Origin: Hoyosella sp. YIM 151337
Lineage (GTDB): Bacteria; Actinomycetota; Actinomycetes; Mycobacteriales; Mycobacteriaceae
DNA length: 64,000 bases
Reading direction: 5' to 3'
NCBI RefSeq assembly: GCF_026041215.1
Contig: NZ_JAPEIQ010000031.1
Coordinates: 56,690-120,689, forward strand
This document shows positions 35,960 through 46,959 of the stretch, piece by piece. The notes under the pieces were generated by a model, which was not told the origin of the DNA, made no database searches, and saw only the letters and a list, made by a program, of their open reading frames with translations. Within the stretch, counting starts at the first letter, position 1. Every line of letters begins with the position of its first letter. Made by a program: the position numbers and the translations under genes.

Positions 35960-38900
35960 TTAGGGCGCGCCGTAACCACCACCACCTGGTGTCTTTATCA
36001 CCAGTACGTCGCCGGCGGACAACTCGGTGGATCCGGCGCCAGGCAATTGCTCGACCGTGCCGTCGGCACGCTCTACGCTGTTTTCACCGAGTGCGCCCGC
36101 CTCGCCGCCCGCCATTCCGTACGGCGCTACGCGGCGATGGCCGCACAGCGTGCTGACCGTCACCGGTTGCGTGAATCGCAGTCGCCGAACAGCTCCGTCA
36201 CCGCCGCGCCAGCGGCCCGCTCCTCCGCTGCCCGCACGGATCGCGAACTCCTCGAGCACCACCGGGAGCCGCCACTCCAGGACCTCTGGGTCGGTCAGAC
36301 GAGAATTCGTCATGTGGGTCTGTACGACCGCCGTCCCGTCAAACCCGTCCCCCGCTCCAGATCCAGAGCTGACCGTCTCGTAATACTGGTGATCGGCGTT
36401 TCCGAACGTCACGTTGTTCATCGTTCCTGAGCCTTCAGCCTGCACACCGAGCGCGCCGTAGAGCGCACCGGTGATCGCTTGTGACGTCTCGACGTTCCCC
36501 GCAACGACCGCCGCGGGATACTCCGGGGCAAGAAAGCATCCTGCCGGGATGACAATGTGCAGGGGCGCCAGACAGCCATCGTTGAGCGGGATATCGTCGT
36601 CGATCAGCGTGCGGAAGACGTACAGCACCGCCGCGTTAGCCACCGACGACGGTGCATTGTAATTGGACGGCAACTGCGCGGAGGTGCCAGCGAAGTCGAT
36701 CGTCGCTTCGCGCGCCACGCGGTCGACCGCGACACGCACATTGATCACCGCCCCACTGTCCATCTCGTACCGAAACTCACCGTCATGCAGCGAGTCGATG
36801 ACCCGGCGCACCGACTCCTCAGCGTTGGCCTGGACGTGACGCATGTAAGCGTGCACAACCTCGATGCCGTAGTGCTCGATCATCAGCCCGACTTCGTCAA
36901 CGCCCTTCTGATTGGCGGATATCTGCGCGCGCAGATCAGCAATGTTCGTTGCGGTGTTCCGCGAGGGGTACGCCGCCTCAGTGAGGTGGCGAATCGTCTC
37001 GTCTTCGCGGAACCTGCCACCGGATACGAGCTCCCAGTTGTCGAACAGTACGCCTTCCTCGCGGATGTCTCGGCTGCCTGCGGGCATGGACCCAGGCGTG
37101 ATCCCGCCAATTTCCGCGTGGTGCCCGCGTGACGCGACGTAAAAGAGCACGTCGTCCCGGTCGTCCGCGAAGACCGGCGTGATGACCGTGATATCAGGCA
37201 GGTGGGTGCCGCCGTGGTACGGATCGTTCACGGCATAGACATCACCCCGCTTGATTTGTTCCGCGCCGGTACGGCGGTTGATCACCTCTTTCACACTTAG
37301 CCCCATCGACCCGAGATGGACGGGAATGTGCGGCGCGTTCGCTATGAGGTTGCCCTCGGGGTCGAATAGCGCGCAGGAGAAGTCCAGCCGCTCCTTGATG
37401 TTCACCGACTGCGCGGTGGCCTCGAGCCGGGTGCCCATCTGCTCTGCAATGGACATGAAAAGGTTGTTGAAGATTTCCAGCTGGACCGGGTCAGCTTCCT
37501 CGCCAACACTCGCCGCCTGCCGCGGTGTCACTCGACGGGCAACCACGTGCCCTGCGTCTGTAATCTCTGCTTGCCAGCCCGCGTCCACCACCGTGGTCGA
37601 AAGCTCTTCGGTGATGAGCGCCGGACCAGCGACTTTTTCACCGGGGACAAGCGCGTCGCGGCGCCACAGTGGGACGCCGCGCCACGAGCCATCGCAGTAC
37701 ATGTCGACGGTGTCATCCGGTTCACCTGACCCGCGAGACGACGCTGAAACACCGGCTTGATTCAGATCTGGTTGTTCGGTCAGTCCGATAGCCTCGACGG
37801 ACAGCGCTTCCACAATCAGCGGCCGATCCATGAGGAACGAGTACATTGTGCGGTGCTGGGCCTCAAAATCCTCCACCATCGCATCGATGCCGCGCAATTC
37901 GACGTCGACCGTCGTATCGGTGCCGTCGTAACGCACGTGGGCGCGGCGCTCGACACGGATGCGGTCCGCGGCGACTCCGTCCGCTTCGACCTCCGCGCGG
38001 GCGGCTTCCGCGAGTTCACGGGCAACCGTTTCCAGTTCGTCCGAAGACTCCGCTGTGAGCGGGAGTTCGACGGCTTGTTCGCGCATGGCCGTGACATCAG
38101 CGAGGCCAATACCCAGCGCGGAGAGAACGCCCGCCATCGGCGGTACCAGCACAGTGTTGATACCCAGCGAGTCGGCGACCGCGCACGCGTGCTGACCGCC
38201 CGCGCCGCCGAATGTGGTCAGTGTGTACTGGGTGATGTCGCGACCCTTCTGCACACTGATCTTCTTGACCGCATTCGCCATGTTCGCAACAGCAATCTCG
38301 AGAAAACCCTCGGCGACCTGCTCCGGAGAACGCTGATCACCGGTGTGCGCGGCGATTTCTTCGGCCAGTTCGCTGAAGGCGCGGCGGACAACAGCCGCAT
38401 CGATCGGCTGATCACCATTCTCGCCGAACACGTTCGGGAAGAACGCGGGCTGGATCCGGCCAAGCATCACATTCGCGTCTGTGACGGCGAGGGTGCCACC
38501 GTTGCGGTAGCAGGCGGGCCCCGGGTTCGCGCCAGCCGAGTCGGGGCCGACACGGTACCGGCTGCCGTCAAAGTGAAGGATCGAACCGCCGCCAGCAGCG
38601 ACGGTATTAATCGAGAGCATCGGTGCCCGCAGCCGCACCCCGCTCACATTGGTATAGAAGACGCGCTCAAGGTGGCCTGCGTAGTGGGACACGTCTGTCG
38701 ATGTTCCACCCATGTCGAACCCGATGACCTTGTCGAATCCGGCCATCTGAGACATTCGGACCATACCGACGATGCCACCCGCTGGTCCCGAGAGAATCGC
38801 ATCTTTCCCACGGAAGTGGTCGGCCTCGGCGAGCCCGCCGTTGGATTGCATGAACATCAGCGGCACGCCCGCGGTTTGATCGTGGACTTGTTGTACATAG

Positions 38901-39562
38901 CGCCGCAGGATTGGTGAAAGATACGCATCCACCACAGCGGTGTCACCGCGGGGCACTACTTTCATCAACGGACTTACTTCCGCTGAACATGACACCTGGC
39001 CGAATCCGGTGGCGCGGGCAAGTTCACCGATCGCGTCTTCGTGCGCTGGATAGAGATGGCTGTGCAGGCACACGACTGCGACGGCTCTGATCCCGTCGTC
39101 ATACGCGCGCTCGAGCTCCGGGCGCAACGCGTCGAGATCGGCGTCTCGCAGCACTGTCCCGTCCGCGGCGACGCGCTCGTCCACTTCGATCACACGCTCA
39201 TACAGTGGCTCCGGCACATCGATGTGTCGCGCGAAAATCTGTGGGCGGTTCTGATATCCAATGCGCAGCGCATCGCGGAACCCGCGGGTAATCACCAGCG
39301 CTGTGCGTTCCCCCTTGCGCTCTAGGAGGGCGTTGGTCGCTACCGTCGTGCCCATCCGGATGGCGGACACCTCCGTGGGATCCACTGGCTCATCTGGCCC
39401 GCCTCCGAGGAGCGTGCGAATACCTGCAACCGCAGCATCCTGATAGCGGGCCGGGTTTTCCGACAGCAGCTTGTGGGTGACTATCTTCCCTTCCGGGGTG
39501 CGCGCGACGATGTCGGTAAATGTGCCACCGCGGTCGATCCAGAACTCCCAAGCACCAGTCAC
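35960..39562 (-). CDS. Fused hydantoinase A/B (5-oxoprolinase-type) protein
   Basis: A protein of about 1200 residues joining both halves of the ATP-dependent hydantoinase/5-oxoprolinase family. HyuA-type part: [14 protein letters not shown] at the N-terminus, [24 protein letters not shown] as ATP-binding loop, and [16 protein letters not shown]. HyuB-type part from about residue 690: [39 protein letters not shown] and a glycine-rich C-terminus. Eukaryotic-type 5-oxoprolinases have this one-chain layout, while many bacteria encode two subunits. The substrate could be 5-oxoproline, a hydantoin or a related lactam. The GTG at 39562 matches the family start and lies inside a hairpin with the upstream gene's stop. 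Confidence 0.9.
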   Translation of the reverse strand: MTGAWEFWIDRGGTFTDIVARTPEGKIVTHKLLSENPARYQDAAVAGIRTLLGGGPDEPVDPTEVSAIRMGTTVATNALLERKGERTALVITRGFRDALRIGYQNRPQIFARHIDVPEPLYERVIEVDERVAADGTVLRDADLDALRPELERAYDDGIRAVAVVCLHSHLYPAHEDAIGELARATGFGQVSCSAEVSPLMKVVPRGDTAVVDAYLSPILRRYVQQVHDQTAGVPLMFMQSNGGLAEADHFRGKDAILSGPAGGIVGMVRMSQMAGFDKVIGFDMGGTSTDVSHYAGHLERVFYTNVSGVRLRAPMLSINTVAAGGGSILHFDGSRYRVGPDSAGANPGPACYRNGGTLAVTDANVMLGRIQPAFFPNVFGENGDQPIDAAVVRRAFSELAEEIAAHTGDQRSPEQVAEGFLEIAVANMANAVKKISVQKGRDITQYTLTTFGGAGGQHACAVADSLGINTVLVPPMAGVLSALGIGLADVTAMREQAVELPLTAESSDELETVARELAEAARAEVEADGVAADRIRVERRAHVRYDGTDTTVDVELRGIDAMVEDFEAQHRTMYSFLMDRPLIVEALSVEAIGLTEQPDLNQAGVSASSRGSGEPDDTVDMYCDGSWRGVPLWRRDALVPGEKVAGPALITEELSTTVVDAGWQAEITDAGHVVARRVTPRQAASVGEEADPVQLEIFNNLFMSIAEQMGTRLEATAQSVNIKERLDFSCALFDPEGNLIANAPHIPVHLGSMGLSVKEVINRRTGAEQIKRGDVYAVNDPYHGGTHLPDITVITPVFADDRDDVLFYVASRGHHAEIGGITPGSMPAGSRDIREEGVLFDNWELVSGGRFREDETIRHLTEAAYPSRNTATNIADLRAQISANQKGVDEVGLMIEHYGIEVVHAYMRHVQANAEESVRRVIDSLHDGEFRYEMDSGAVINVRVAVDRVAREATIDFAGTSAQLPSNYNAPSSVANAAVLYVFRTLIDDDIPLNDGCLAPLHIVIPAGCFLAPEYPAAVVAGNVETSQAITGALYGALGVQAEGSGTMNNVTFGNADHQYYETVSSGSGAGDGFDGTAVVQTHMTNSRLTDPEVLEWRLPVVLEEFAIRAGSGGAGRWRGGDGAVRRLRFTQPVTVSTLCGHRRVAPYGMAGGEAGALGENSVERADGTVEQLPGAGSTELSAGDVLVIKTPGGGGYGAP

Positions 39563-39587
39563 GCCTCGTAGTTTACGAGGCGTGACT
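39557..39587 (-). promoter_or_regulatory. Hairpin covering ribosome site and start of the hydantoinase gene
   Basis: AGTCACGCCTCGTA (39557-39570) and TACGAGGCGTGACT (39574-39587) form a perfect 14-bp stem with a 3-nt loop. On the minus strand the distal arm contains GAGG and the GTG start of the hydantoinase gene, and the proximal arm is the last codons of the upstream small membrane protein gene, whose TAA falls at the loop. This would block independent initiation and favour translational coupling, or alternatively end the upstream transcript. Confidence 0.55.
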
Positions 39588-39815
39588 CCGGCCGCTGACG
39601 CGCCGCACACCCCATATGAGCGCGAGGCTGCCCGCCGCCGTGCACAACGCCGCGAGCGTCAGCCACGGCCCGGAATACCAGGTGATCTCCTGCGCCCCCA
39701 GCCCAAGGTCGGAGAAATCTTCGACGCGCGTGTCCACACCGCGGAACCAGCTCACCGCCGCCGCACCGAACAGCAGCACCGCGAGACAGAACCCCATCGA
39801 CGCGCGCGCCATCAC
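39573..39815 (-). CDS. Small two-helix membrane protein
   Basis: An 80-residue protein with two predicted membrane helices (about residues 8-24 and 48-68) separated by a short acidic loop ([15 protein letters not shown]). No family is recognised; the position corresponds to the small membrane protein genes after hemB in mycobacteria. The start is GTG at 39815 (GTGA overlap with the upstream stop) or ATG at 39812 (TGATG). Last member of the four membrane protein genes downstream of hemB. Confidence 0.7.
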   Translation of the reverse strand: MMARASMGFCLAVLLFGAAAVSWFRGVDTRVEDFSDLGLGAQEITWYSGPWLTLAALCTAAGSLALIWGVRRVSGRSHAS

Positions 39816-40273
39816 GGCACCGCCAGCACCTGCTGTAAGGCCGCCCGCAGCGTAGCGTGGTCACGCGCCCACGCCTGCACGACAGTCCCTGATCGCAGCC
39901 GCAAACCGATTCCTGTGCGCCTGCGGGGCACGCCGTGCAGTTCTCCCAGCGCCCGGGCGGACTGCCATTGCGCCGCAAGCTTCGGGTCGTCATCGGCAGA
40001 CGGCAGCACGTCTTCGACATCGTCGAGAGCCAGCGTTTCAGCCCCTTGCCGCAGGTGGCCGATGGTCAGCTCCACCCGCAAATGCGCGCGGGCAGCATAA
40101 ACCTGCCACGCCACCACACTCGTCAGCAGTGTTGCTGCAATGGCCCACCCCAACCAGTGCACCGGCCCGCCCATCCAGATCTCCGCGACGATGCCGGCGA
40201 GACAAAAGATCGGGACGAACAGCAGAGCCCGCCATTGAGCGCCCGGCTCGATGAAAACGATGTCACTGTTCAT
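39812..40273 (-). CDS. Two-helix membrane protein with PH-like C-terminal domain
   Basis: A 153-residue protein with two N-terminal membrane helices (about residues 14-34 and 40-58), followed by a soluble part of about 90 residues. That part alternates strands with LRVELTIGHLRQGAETLALDDVEDV and GIGLRLRSGTVVQAWARD, a pattern reminiscent of bacterial PH-like domains; the assignment is tentative. Function unknown. Its ATG overlaps the upstream stop (ATGA), and its stop overlaps the next start. Confidence 0.75.
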   Translation of the reverse strand: MNSDIVFIEPGAQWRALLFVPIFCLAGIVAEIWMGGPVHWLGWAIAATLLTSVVAWQVYAARAHLRVELTIGHLRQGAETLALDDVEDVLPSADDDPKLAAQWQSARALGELHGVPRRRTGIGLRLRSGTVVQAWARDHATLRAALQQVLAVP

Positions 40274-40680
40274 CGGTCGAACCAGGGCTTCGCTGCGGGT
40301 CGATACACCAGCACTGATGCGGCGATCACGCAGATAACAATAATCACCGCGTAGAGGCCTGAAATCGCAATCGTTGCGGTTTGAAACAACGCGAGCACGA
40401 TCGAAAACGCGACCAGCGAGCGGCGCACTCGTGGATTGCCTTTCCGCACGAAACCGCTTAGGGCGCCGATCATAATCCCGGAGGCCAGGGCGATACCGCC
40501 GTACATCCGGAGCAGGTTCGCAAGTCCGCCCGGGTCATTGAGTTCATCTCGCGCCGCGACCAGCGTGTCCTCACTGACGAAGAGATACACGACCCCCATG
40601 TACACGCAGACGACGGCGCCCACAAGCCAAAGCGAGTACGCGGCTGTCACCAGGGCCGGCCGGCGCTCACCGCTGTGCAT
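40270..40680 (-). CDS. Four-helix membrane protein, function unknown
   Basis: A 136-residue hydrophobic protein with four predicted helices (about residues 10-32, 57-78, 84-103 and 107-128). Helix 1-2 loop reads FVSEDTLVAARDELNDPGGL, similar in style to short membrane proteins encoded beside hemB in related genomes. No motif suggests function. It overlaps the preceding gene by 14 bp and the following one by 4 bp. Confidence 0.75.
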   Translation of the reverse strand: MHSGERRPALVTAAYSLWLVGAVVCVYMGVVYLFVSEDTLVAARDELNDPGGLANLLRMYGGIALASGIMIGALSGFVRKGNPRVRRSLVAFSIVLALFQTATIAISGLYAVIIVICVIAASVLVYRPAAKPWFDR

Positions 40681-41323
40681 TCATTCTCCCCCGCATGAAG
40701 TAGCGATTCGATTCGTCGCGGTGCATCAGGACAACCGTGCCAGCGGCCAGGACGGCCTGGACAATTCCCAGCGCTGAATCTGCGAATCCGGTGACGCCCC
40801 CGCCCGCACCGCTCCCGAAGAGCGACGGTACCGCGAACACCACCAGAACAACCGCTATCGCGGTTAGCATCACGCGCGCCCACTGCTTGCCCCGGCGCAT
40901 CGCGTACGCGATCAGCAGCAGCACACCGAACAGCAACAACAACAGCAGACCCGCAACGCCCACAATCACGTAGGACCATAACCGTGCCTGATCGTAGGTC
41001 AAATCTAGCGCGGCCTGCTGCTCCACCTGATCCATAAACATCGCGGTGGTGTCATCGATATTCAGCACCATTCCGATCATCCGCACCGGAACAATCAGTA
41101 CGCCGAGTGCAACAACCGCCACCCACAACTGAAACGCGGTGACGACATCATGAGGCGGTGGGACGGCCGCGCCTTGCTTCGTATTCTGAGCAGGGTCGCG
41201 TGGCGGCTGTGGCGAAGCTTCTGCGGGCGAATGCCCAGCGGGCTCAGGCGAGCCCGGGGGTTGCGGAAACAGTGACTCACCGTTGTCCCGTGCCTGATCG
41301 CGCTGCTCGTTCATAGCACTCAT
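40667..41323 (-). CDS. Membrane protein with Pro-rich N-terminus, function unknown
   Basis: A 218-residue protein: a charged, Pro/Gln-rich cytoplasmic N-terminus of about 60 residues ([20 protein letters not shown] and similar), then four predicted membrane helices. Its position directly after hemB matches M. tuberculosis Rv0513. The ATG overlaps the hemB stop (ATGA); an ATG at 41314 is also possible. Function is unknown, though location suggests cotranscription with haem genes. Confidence 0.75.
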   Translation of the reverse strand: MSAMNEQRDQARDNGESLFPQPPGSPEPAGHSPAEASPQPPRDPAQNTKQGAAVPPPHDVVTAFQLWVAVVALGVLIVPVRMIGMVLNIDDTTAMFMDQVEQQAALDLTYDQARLWSYVIVGVAGLLLLLLFGVLLLIAYAMRRGKQWARVMLTAIAVVLVVFAVPSLFGSGAGGGVTGFADSALGIVQAVLAAGTVVLMHRDESNRYFMRGRMNAQR

Positions 41324-42300
41324 CGCTCGAGCAGACCGGTTGCGACGTCAGCGAAATACGTCAAAATGAAGTCTGCGCCTGCCCGCTTGATACAGGTAAG
41401 CGATTCTGTGATTGCACGCTCGCGATCAATCCAGCCGCGTTCAGCGGCCGCCGCGATCATCGAATATTCACCAGACACCTGGTACGCCGCGACTGGCACC
41501 GTAGACAGTTCAGCCGCTTCGCGGAGGACATCGAGATACAGCATGGCCGGTTTCACCATCACCATATCCGCGCCCTCTTCGAGGTCGAGAAGTACTTCTC
41601 GCCGTGATTCTCGCGCGTTCGCACTGTCCTGCTGATAGGTCGCCCGGTTGCCTTGCAGGCTGGATCCGACAGCGTCACGGAAGGGTCCATACAGCGCCGA
41701 CGAATACTTCGCCGAGTACGCGAGGATGGCGGTGTTGTGATGTCCGTGTGTGTCGAGCGCCAGCCTGATAGCGGCGACTTGGCCGTCCATCATCCCGCTC
41801 GGCGACACCACGTGAGCACCAGCCTCAGCCTGCGCGACCGCCATCTGCTGATACAGGTCGAGCGTGGCATCGTTATCGATCGAACCGTCATCGGCCACCA
41901 CACCGCAATGCCCGTGGTCAGTGAATTCATCGAGACAGGTGTCAGCCATCAGCACGGTGTCATCCCCGAGGTCCGCGCGCAGCGCACGTAAAGCGCGGTT
42001 TAACACGCCGTCCGGATCGATACCAGCGCGGCCTTGCGGATCCTTGTCATCAGGATCGGGCACCCCAAATACCATGAGCCCGCCGACACCCGCGTCCACG
42101 GCGTCCGCTGCGGCGCGGCGCAGGGAATCCATCGTGTGCTGGTACACGCCTGGCATTGAACTAATAGGACGCGGTGTGGTGTTCTCATCCGCCACAAACA
42201 TCGGCAAAACGAGGTCGCGGGCCTGTACCTGTGTCTCGGCGGCCAATCGCCGCATCGCCGGGGTGGTGCGTAGCCGCCGCGGGCGCTCAGCAGGAAACAT
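41320..42300 (-). CDS. hemB: Delta-aminolevulinic acid dehydratase (porphobilinogen synthase)
   Basis: Condenses two 5-aminolevulinate molecules to porphobilinogen. The two active-site lysines are seen in AYSAKYSS and [11 protein letters not shown], and the [14 protein letters not shown] segment is present, which lacks the Cys triad of zinc enzymes and suggests a magnesium-type enzyme. The ATG at 42300 is preferred because GGAG lies 6 bp upstream; a TTG at 42315 would add five residues. It starts 17 bp after hemD, and its stop overlaps the next gene. Confidence 0.96.
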   Translation of the reverse strand: MFPAERPRRLRTTPAMRRLAAETQVQARDLVLPMFVADENTTPRPISSMPGVYQHTMDSLRRAAADAVDAGVGGLMVFGVPDPDDKDPQGRAGIDPDGVLNRALRALRADLGDDTVLMADTCLDEFTDHGHCGVVADDGSIDNDATLDLYQQMAVAQAEAGAHVVSPSGMMDGQVAAIRLALDTHGHHNTAILAYSAKYSSALYGPFRDAVGSSLQGNRATYQQDSANARESRREVLLDLEEGADMVMVKPAMLYLDVLREAAELSTVPVAAYQVSGEYSMIAAAAERGWIDRERAITESLTCIKRAGADFILTYFADVATGLLER

Positions 42301-42317
42301 CAGCGTCTCCGGCAATA

Positions 42318-43874
42318 TCAGCGCCGGGCGCGGGAACGTTTGCGCGGCGGCGGCAGAAGCCCTTCAGCGCGCAAGTGGGCGGCGTGTGCCGCCAGCGCGT
42401 CCACTAGCGGTCCGACCTGTGCGGCGTCCGGCTGCACGTCCACACGCAACCCGAACTCGATCGCCGTCTCCGCCGTTTTTGGGCCAATACATGCCACGAT
42501 TGTGCGCTGATGCGGCTTGCCAGCGATTCCCACAAGGTTCCGTACCGTCGACGACGACGTGAACAGCACCGCGTCGAAGCCGCCCGTCTTGATCATTTCG
42601 CGGATCTCCGCCGGTGGCGGTGAGGCGCGGACTGTCCGGTAGGCGGTGACGTCGTCGATCTCCCAGCCGCGCTCACGCAATCCCTCGGCGAGCGTTTCGG
42701 TGGCGATGTCAGCCCGTGGCAGCAGCACTCGGTCGACAGGATCCAGGATGTCGTCGTGCGGCGGGAAATCTGCAAGCAAACCGAGGCTTGACTGTTCACC
42801 AGAGGGCACGAGTTCTGGGGTGATGCCGAAAGATCGGACTTTATCCGCAGTCGCCTCCCCTACGCACGCGATCTTCACTCCGGAGAACGCGCGAGCGTCG
42901 AGTCCGAACTCCTCGAACTTCTCCCATACGGCCTTTACCGCGTTGGTGGACGTGAATACCACCCACTGGTAGCGGCCGTCGACGAGGCCTTTCACAGCGC
43001 GTTCCATCTGCGCGGGGCTGCGGGGGGGTTCCACCGAAATCGTGGGAACCTCGATCGGGATGGCGCCGTAGCTCACCAGCCGGTCGCTCATCTCGCCAGC
43101 CTGCTGCTTCGTGCGGGGCACAAGCACCGTCCAGCCGTAGAGGTCGCGGTTTTCCCACCACGACATTTTGCTGCGTGCCTCCACAACCTTGCCGACCGTC
43201 ACGACGAGCGAGCCGTTGAGTTCGGATCCGGATGCGTTCAGCGTGGCGAGCGTCGCCTCGATGGTGCGCTGCTTGCAGGTGGTACCGAATACCGTGATCG
43301 CTGCGGGCGTCTGCGGCGCAAGCCCGTGCTCGACCAGTGCGCTCGCCATCTCCGCGAGGTGGCTTGACGTAGCGTGCAGCACAAGCGGGCCCGGCGCCGA
43401 CGCGAGGGCCGCCCAGTCCACATCCCCCCGCACGTCAGCTTCGGTGTGGCCGGCACCGAGCGGCATTCCGGCGTACGCGGGAATCGCGGCCGCCGGAGCT
43501 AAACCGGGAACAACCTCGAACTGCACTTGCGTGCGGGCTACTGCGGTGATCTCCGATAGTACGGAGTCGGTTGTCATCGGATCGCCAGAGACTAGCCGCA
43601 CGACGTCCCGGCCCTTCCGGGCCTCAGCGATCAGCGTCTTGGCCACCTCGGCAGGGTCACCGAGCGCGGGCCGAACCTCTGGGGACACGTCGTCGCCGTC
43701 GCATACACACAATCCAACGAGCGCGGATACAGCGTCACTGACGTCCGTGTCGGTGAACGCGATCGTGGCGGATTCCAGCACCTGCTTGGCGCGCAGCGTC
43801 AGAAGAGCCGGATCACCGGGGCCAGATCCGACGAAGAGGATCCGGCCTGGTGTGCTCTTTGGTGCTCGGCTCAT
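42318..43874 (-). CDS. hemD: Bifunctional uroporphyrinogen-III methyltransferase-like/uroporphyrinogen-III synthase
   Basis: A 518-residue fusion. The N-terminal half (about 1-245) has the SUMT/CobA fold with [15 protein letters not shown], but the usual GGDPFVFGR motif reads SGDPMTTDS, so methyltransferase activity is doubtful. The C-terminal half (about 255-500) is HemD, which closes hydroxymethylbilane to uroporphyrinogen III (segments [34 protein letters not shown] and [14 protein letters not shown]). The same fused form is annotated as hemD in mycobacteria. It lies between hemC and hemB on one strand. Confidence 0.93.
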   Translation of the reverse strand: MSRAPKSTPGRILFVGSGPGDPALLTLRAKQVLESATIAFTDTDVSDAVSALVGLCVCDGDDVSPEVRPALGDPAEVAKTLIAEARKGRDVVRLVSGDPMTTDSVLSEITAVARTQVQFEVVPGLAPAAAIPAYAGMPLGAGHTEADVRGDVDWAALASAPGPLVLHATSSHLAEMASALVEHGLAPQTPAAITVFGTTCKQRTIEATLATLNASGSELNGSLVVTVGKVVEARSKMSWWENRDLYGWTVLVPRTKQQAGEMSDRLVSYGAIPIEVPTISVEPPRSPAQMERAVKGLVDGRYQWVVFTSTNAVKAVWEKFEEFGLDARAFSGVKIACVGEATADKVRSFGITPELVPSGEQSSLGLLADFPPHDDILDPVDRVLLPRADIATETLAEGLRERGWEIDDVTAYRTVRASPPPAEIREMIKTGGFDAVLFTSSSTVRNLVGIAGKPHQRTIVACIGPKTAETAIEFGLRVDVQPDAAQVGPLVDALAAHAAHLRAEGLLPPPRKRSRARR

Positions 43875-43933
43875 CGGCGATTCTCCAGTCAGGTCGCAAA
43901 ACTTGTCACACGGGCAGGCTGAGGTTTCTCGGG

Positions 43934-44902
43934 TTACCCAGACGGTCCGGAATCTGACGCCACCGCAGCAGGCATCAGTTCACGTGCGCCTAAGTCAAGC
44001 AGTTCACGAGCGAGTTCTTGGCCGATTTCGGCCGCTTTGTCCACACTGCCCGTGCGTGACGCGCGAATAACGCGTGACCCGTCGAGCGCGGCGGCGCACG
44101 CGCGGAGGAACAATTCTTCGTGGATAACGCCGTCATCGTCGAGGGATTCGACGATGTCTGCAAGCGCGCCTACTGGGGCGGTGCACCCGGCTTCGAGTTC
44201 GGCGAGCAGAGCACGCTCAGCCTCGACCGCGGCACGCGTTTCCCGATCGTCTTGTTTCGCGAGAATTTCAGCGATCTCGGTATCAGCGGCGCGGCATTCC
44301 ACCGCGAGGGCGCCCTGCGCGGGCGCGGGCAGCATCTGTACGGGATCGAGCGCTTCTGCTACCTCGGCGAGCCGTCCCACGCGGGCGAGGCCCGCGCGCG
44401 CGAGCACCACGGCGTCTAGCTCACCGGAGGTCACCTTGCCGATTCGCGTATCAATGTTGCCGCGCAGCGGAACGATCTCGAGTCCTAGGCCAAGCGCCCT
44501 GAGTTGAGCAGCCCGCCGGGGGGCTGACGTGCCGACGAGGGAGCCGACAGGCAACTCACCGAGCACCTTGTGGTCGCGCGAGATAAGCGCATCCCGCGGA
44601 TCTTCACGCGGCGGGATCGCAGCAAGAGTGAACCGCTCATCCGCTGCGGTAGGCAGGTCCTTATACGAATGCACAGCGACGTCGACTTCACCGGCTGCCA
44701 GCGCATCCCGCACCGCCGCCGTGAACACGCCCACGCCGATCTTTTCCACAGGTTCCGCGCTGAGGTCACCTGCTGTGCGAATAATCGTGAGCTCGGCGGG
44801 GTAACCGGCCGCGATTACCGCGTCACGCACGGTCCCGGCCTGAGTCATAGCGAGCACACTCCCCCGCGTCCCAATGCGCAGGGGTGTTCGACCATCATGC
44901 AT
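43934..44902 (-). CDS. hemC: Porphobilinogen deaminase (hydroxymethylbilane synthase)
   Basis: Polymerises four porphobilinogens into hydroxymethylbilane. Family motifs: [14 protein letters not shown] at the N-terminus, [28 protein letters not shown], and [12 protein letters not shown], whose Cys carries the dipyrromethane cofactor. The ATG at 44902 gives 322 residues and overlaps the hemA end by 8 bp; the frame stays open upstream but that part is antisense-like and overlaps hemA coding sequence. hemD follows after 59 bp. Confidence 0.96.
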   Translation of the reverse strand: MHDGRTPLRIGTRGSVLAMTQAGTVRDAVIAAGYPAELTIIRTAGDLSAEPVEKIGVGVFTAAVRDALAAGEVDVAVHSYKDLPTAADERFTLAAIPPREDPRDALISRDHKVLGELPVGSLVGTSAPRRAAQLRALGLGLEIVPLRGNIDTRIGKVTSGELDAVVLARAGLARVGRLAEVAEALDPVQMLPAPAQGALAVECRAADTEIAEILAKQDDRETRAAVEAERALLAELEAGCTAPVGALADIVESLDDDGVIHEELFLRACAAALDGSRVIRASRTGSVDKAAEIGQELARELLDLGARELMPAAVASDSGPSG

Positions 44903-46289
44903 TCGGCGCGCCCTTACCGAAAGCCGGGTCGAGCGCACTGAGAGTTGCAGCCGTGTGGTCGTCCGCAAGCGCGCCCGCGACTGTCTCCATCGTTGCGGTC
45001 ACAGCCTCAGCTGTCACAGGGCTGAGCTCGAACAGCTCCCTGAGGGCTTGCGCGTAGGAATCCCCGCCTGGGGCCGACGCCAGCTGCTTCACGCGGACGG
45101 TCGGTGCGTGCAGCAGTTTGTCGACAACGCGGCGCACTGTATTCGCAACCTCACCGCGGTCGCCGTCACTCAACCCTGGCAGCTTAGAATCGAGCCGCAT
45201 CAGTTCCGCTTGTACTACTTCCGCAGCGCGGCGGCGGAGCGCGGCAACGGTCGGGGTGATCTCCGCAAGCCGCTGTCCGTCAAGGTACGCAGCGAGTTCC
45301 TCGGCGACGATGCGCCGGGCTGCATCGGCGTCCGAGGCTGCCGCGCCAGCACCTGGATCGCGCTGAAGTGTCTCCATATCAAGCACGTGCACACCCGGCA
45401 AACCCGAGACGGCGGTATCCACGTCCCGCGGGAGTCCAAGGTCGCAAAGCACCAGAGCACGGTCCTTGCGATCGCTGATCGCGTGATGCACATCCGCCAG
45501 GTGCACGACGGCCCCCACCGACCCAGTGCACGTGACCGCGACGTCCGCGGCACCCAGGGCCTCGACAATGCGGTCCCAGTGCAGGGCCGTGGCGCGCACA
45601 CCACTGTCGGATGCTGTGCGTGCCAAGTTCTGTGCCCGTTCCAGCGTGCGGTTGACGACCAATATTTCGTCGACGCCGGCACGCGTCAGATGAGCCACCG
45701 CGAGCCCAGCCATAGCCCCAGCGCCGATGACCGCAGCGGTGCGGCCAGCGAGTTCACCATGCACACGAGAAGCGCGGTCGAGCGCTACGGAGACCACCGA
45801 CGCGCCAGCGGCATCGATCCCGGTTTCGGTGTGCACACGCTTGCCGACGCGCAGCGACTGCTGAGCCAACTCATGCAGTGTACGGCCAACTGTATTGTGG
45901 GCGTCTGCCTCCGCGTAAGCCGACCGGATCTGGCCAAGAATTTGCTGTTCACCGACGACGATGGAATCGAGTCCACTCGCGACCGCGAAGAGATGTTCAG
46001 CCGCGGCTTCGCTGTACCGCACGTACATGTGGCGGGTTAGTTCGCTCAGCCCCAGGCCGGAATGGTCAGTCAGTAACGTCGTGAGATCCGCCAGGGCGCC
46101 GTGAAACGCATCGACGACGGCGTAGATCTCGACCCGGTTGCATGTGGAGACAACCATTGCCTCAGACACATGCGGCGACGTGAGTATCCTGTCCAGCATC
46201 TTTGGCCGGTCGGGGTCGGAAATGGCGACGCGCTCAAGCACGGGCACGGGCGCGCTCCGGTGGGAAACCCCCAACAACAAGACACTCAC
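44895..46289 (-). CDS. hemA: Glutamyl-tRNA reductase
   Basis: First enzyme of the C5 route to 5-aminolevulinate. The catalytic Cys50 lies in [11 protein letters not shown]; the NADPH fold shows [15 protein letters not shown], and the conserved [10 protein letters not shown] and C-terminal dimerisation helix ([20 protein letters not shown], partial) are present. The GTG start gives the normal [14 protein letters not shown] beginning. It opens the hemACDB transcript; about 260 bp of non-coding DNA upstream probably holds the operon promoter, though no convincing -10/-35 pair was identified. Confidence 0.96.
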   Translation of the reverse strand: MSVLLLGVSHRSAPVPVLERVAISDPDRPKMLDRILTSPHVSEAMVVSTCNRVEIYAVVDAFHGALADLTTLLTDHSGLGLSELTRHMYVRYSEAAAEHLFAVASGLDSIVVGEQQILGQIRSAYAEADAHNTVGRTLHELAQQSLRVGKRVHTETGIDAAGASVVSVALDRASRVHGELAGRTAAVIGAGAMAGLAVAHLTRAGVDEILVVNRTLERAQNLARTASDSGVRATALHWDRIVEALGAADVAVTCTGSVGAVVHLADVHHAISDRKDRALVLCDLGLPRDVDTAVSGLPGVHVLDMETLQRDPGAGAAASDADAARRIVAEELAAYLDGQRLAEITPTVAALRRRAAEVVQAELMRLDSKLPGLSDGDRGEVANTVRRVVDKLLHAPTVRVKQLASAPGGDSYAQALRELFELSPVTAEAVTATMETVAGALADDHTAATLSALDPAFGKGAPNA

Positions 46290-46548
46290 AGCGTCATCAC
46301 CGATCCGATCCCAAGACGAGACGGGCGCTCATGCCGAACCACGGACACGAGGAATACGCGTTCGCACTCACACGGCAACGCCGCTCGGACAGATCGTGTT
46401 CCCTCACTTCGAAGGCTCCTCGCCAGCCAGTGGATCACTGCTCAACACAGTAAACCCGACGCACTGTTCACCTAACCGTAACGGTTTGCTATGCCGTCTA
46501 CCAACTTCACCGAATCGGGCACTGACCGGCCGGAATATAAGGTGAACC
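46290..46548. other. Non-coding region upstream of the hem operon
   Basis: No convincing gene is seen on either strand. It separates the hemA start from the stop of the glutaredoxin-like gene on the same strand and is relatively AT-rich in its distal half (around 46440-46550), as expected for a promoter region. An AGGTGAACCT core near 46540 resembles half of an iron-box but is too short to call. Confidence 0.5.
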
Positions 46549-46842
46549 TCACTTTGCCAGGTCGGCGCGCAACCTTGGTACATCCACGTCGCCGTAACTG
46601 TGTTCTACGCCATGTAGGAGAACGACCGGCAGGCGATCACCGTACTCTGCGCGCAGATCGGGGTCATGCTCGGCCTCGTCGTCGACGTCCACAACAGCGA
46701 ATTCGAAATTCACAGTGCGTTGCAAGTCCCCGAGTACTCGCTGCGCCCGCTCGCACGCGGCGCATCCCGCCCGCGTGAGGAGTACTACCGGCGCCTGTGA
46801 AGCGTCGCGGCCACTCGTGTACTGATGAGGAGATGTGTCCAC
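46549..46842 (-). CDS. Glutaredoxin/thioredoxin-like protein
   Basis: A 97-residue protein with a thioredoxin-fold pattern: [20 protein letters not shown] contains a CxxC redox pair (CAAC), and [15 protein letters not shown] supplies the later strands, with a cis-Pro expected at RLPVV. It corresponds in place to the small protein encoded just before hemA in mycobacteria (Rv0508). It probably reduces disulfides or mycothiol mixed disulfides, but partners are unknown. The GTG start lacks a clear ribosome site, and the first 15 residues may not be translated. Confidence 0.82.
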   Translation of the reverse strand: MDTSPHQYTSGRDASQAPVVLLTRAGCAACERAQRVLGDLQRTVNFEFAVVDVDDEAEHDPDLRAEYGDRLPVVLLHGVEHSYGDVDVPRLRADLAK

Positions 46843-46959
46843 CGCAGCAGGATAATCGGTGCCGGGAAGTGGATCGGGCCACAGGCGGGCATATTGGCGT
46901 GTGGCGGGAATGTCCTGCGTCTAGTGTGGTGGAGAGATGCGGCGACGCGGGAGGTGGAC

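Noticed and set aside
39597..39610. Upstream GTG start at 39610 for the hydantoinase gene
   Set aside because: It has no usable ribosome site and adds 16 residues unlike the family N-terminus. It also overlaps the small membrane protein gene.
46530..46553. Iron-box-like AGGTGAACCT near the glutaredoxin gene end
   Set aside because: The palindrome is only 10 bp, lacks the outer half-sites and lies at a gene's 3' end.
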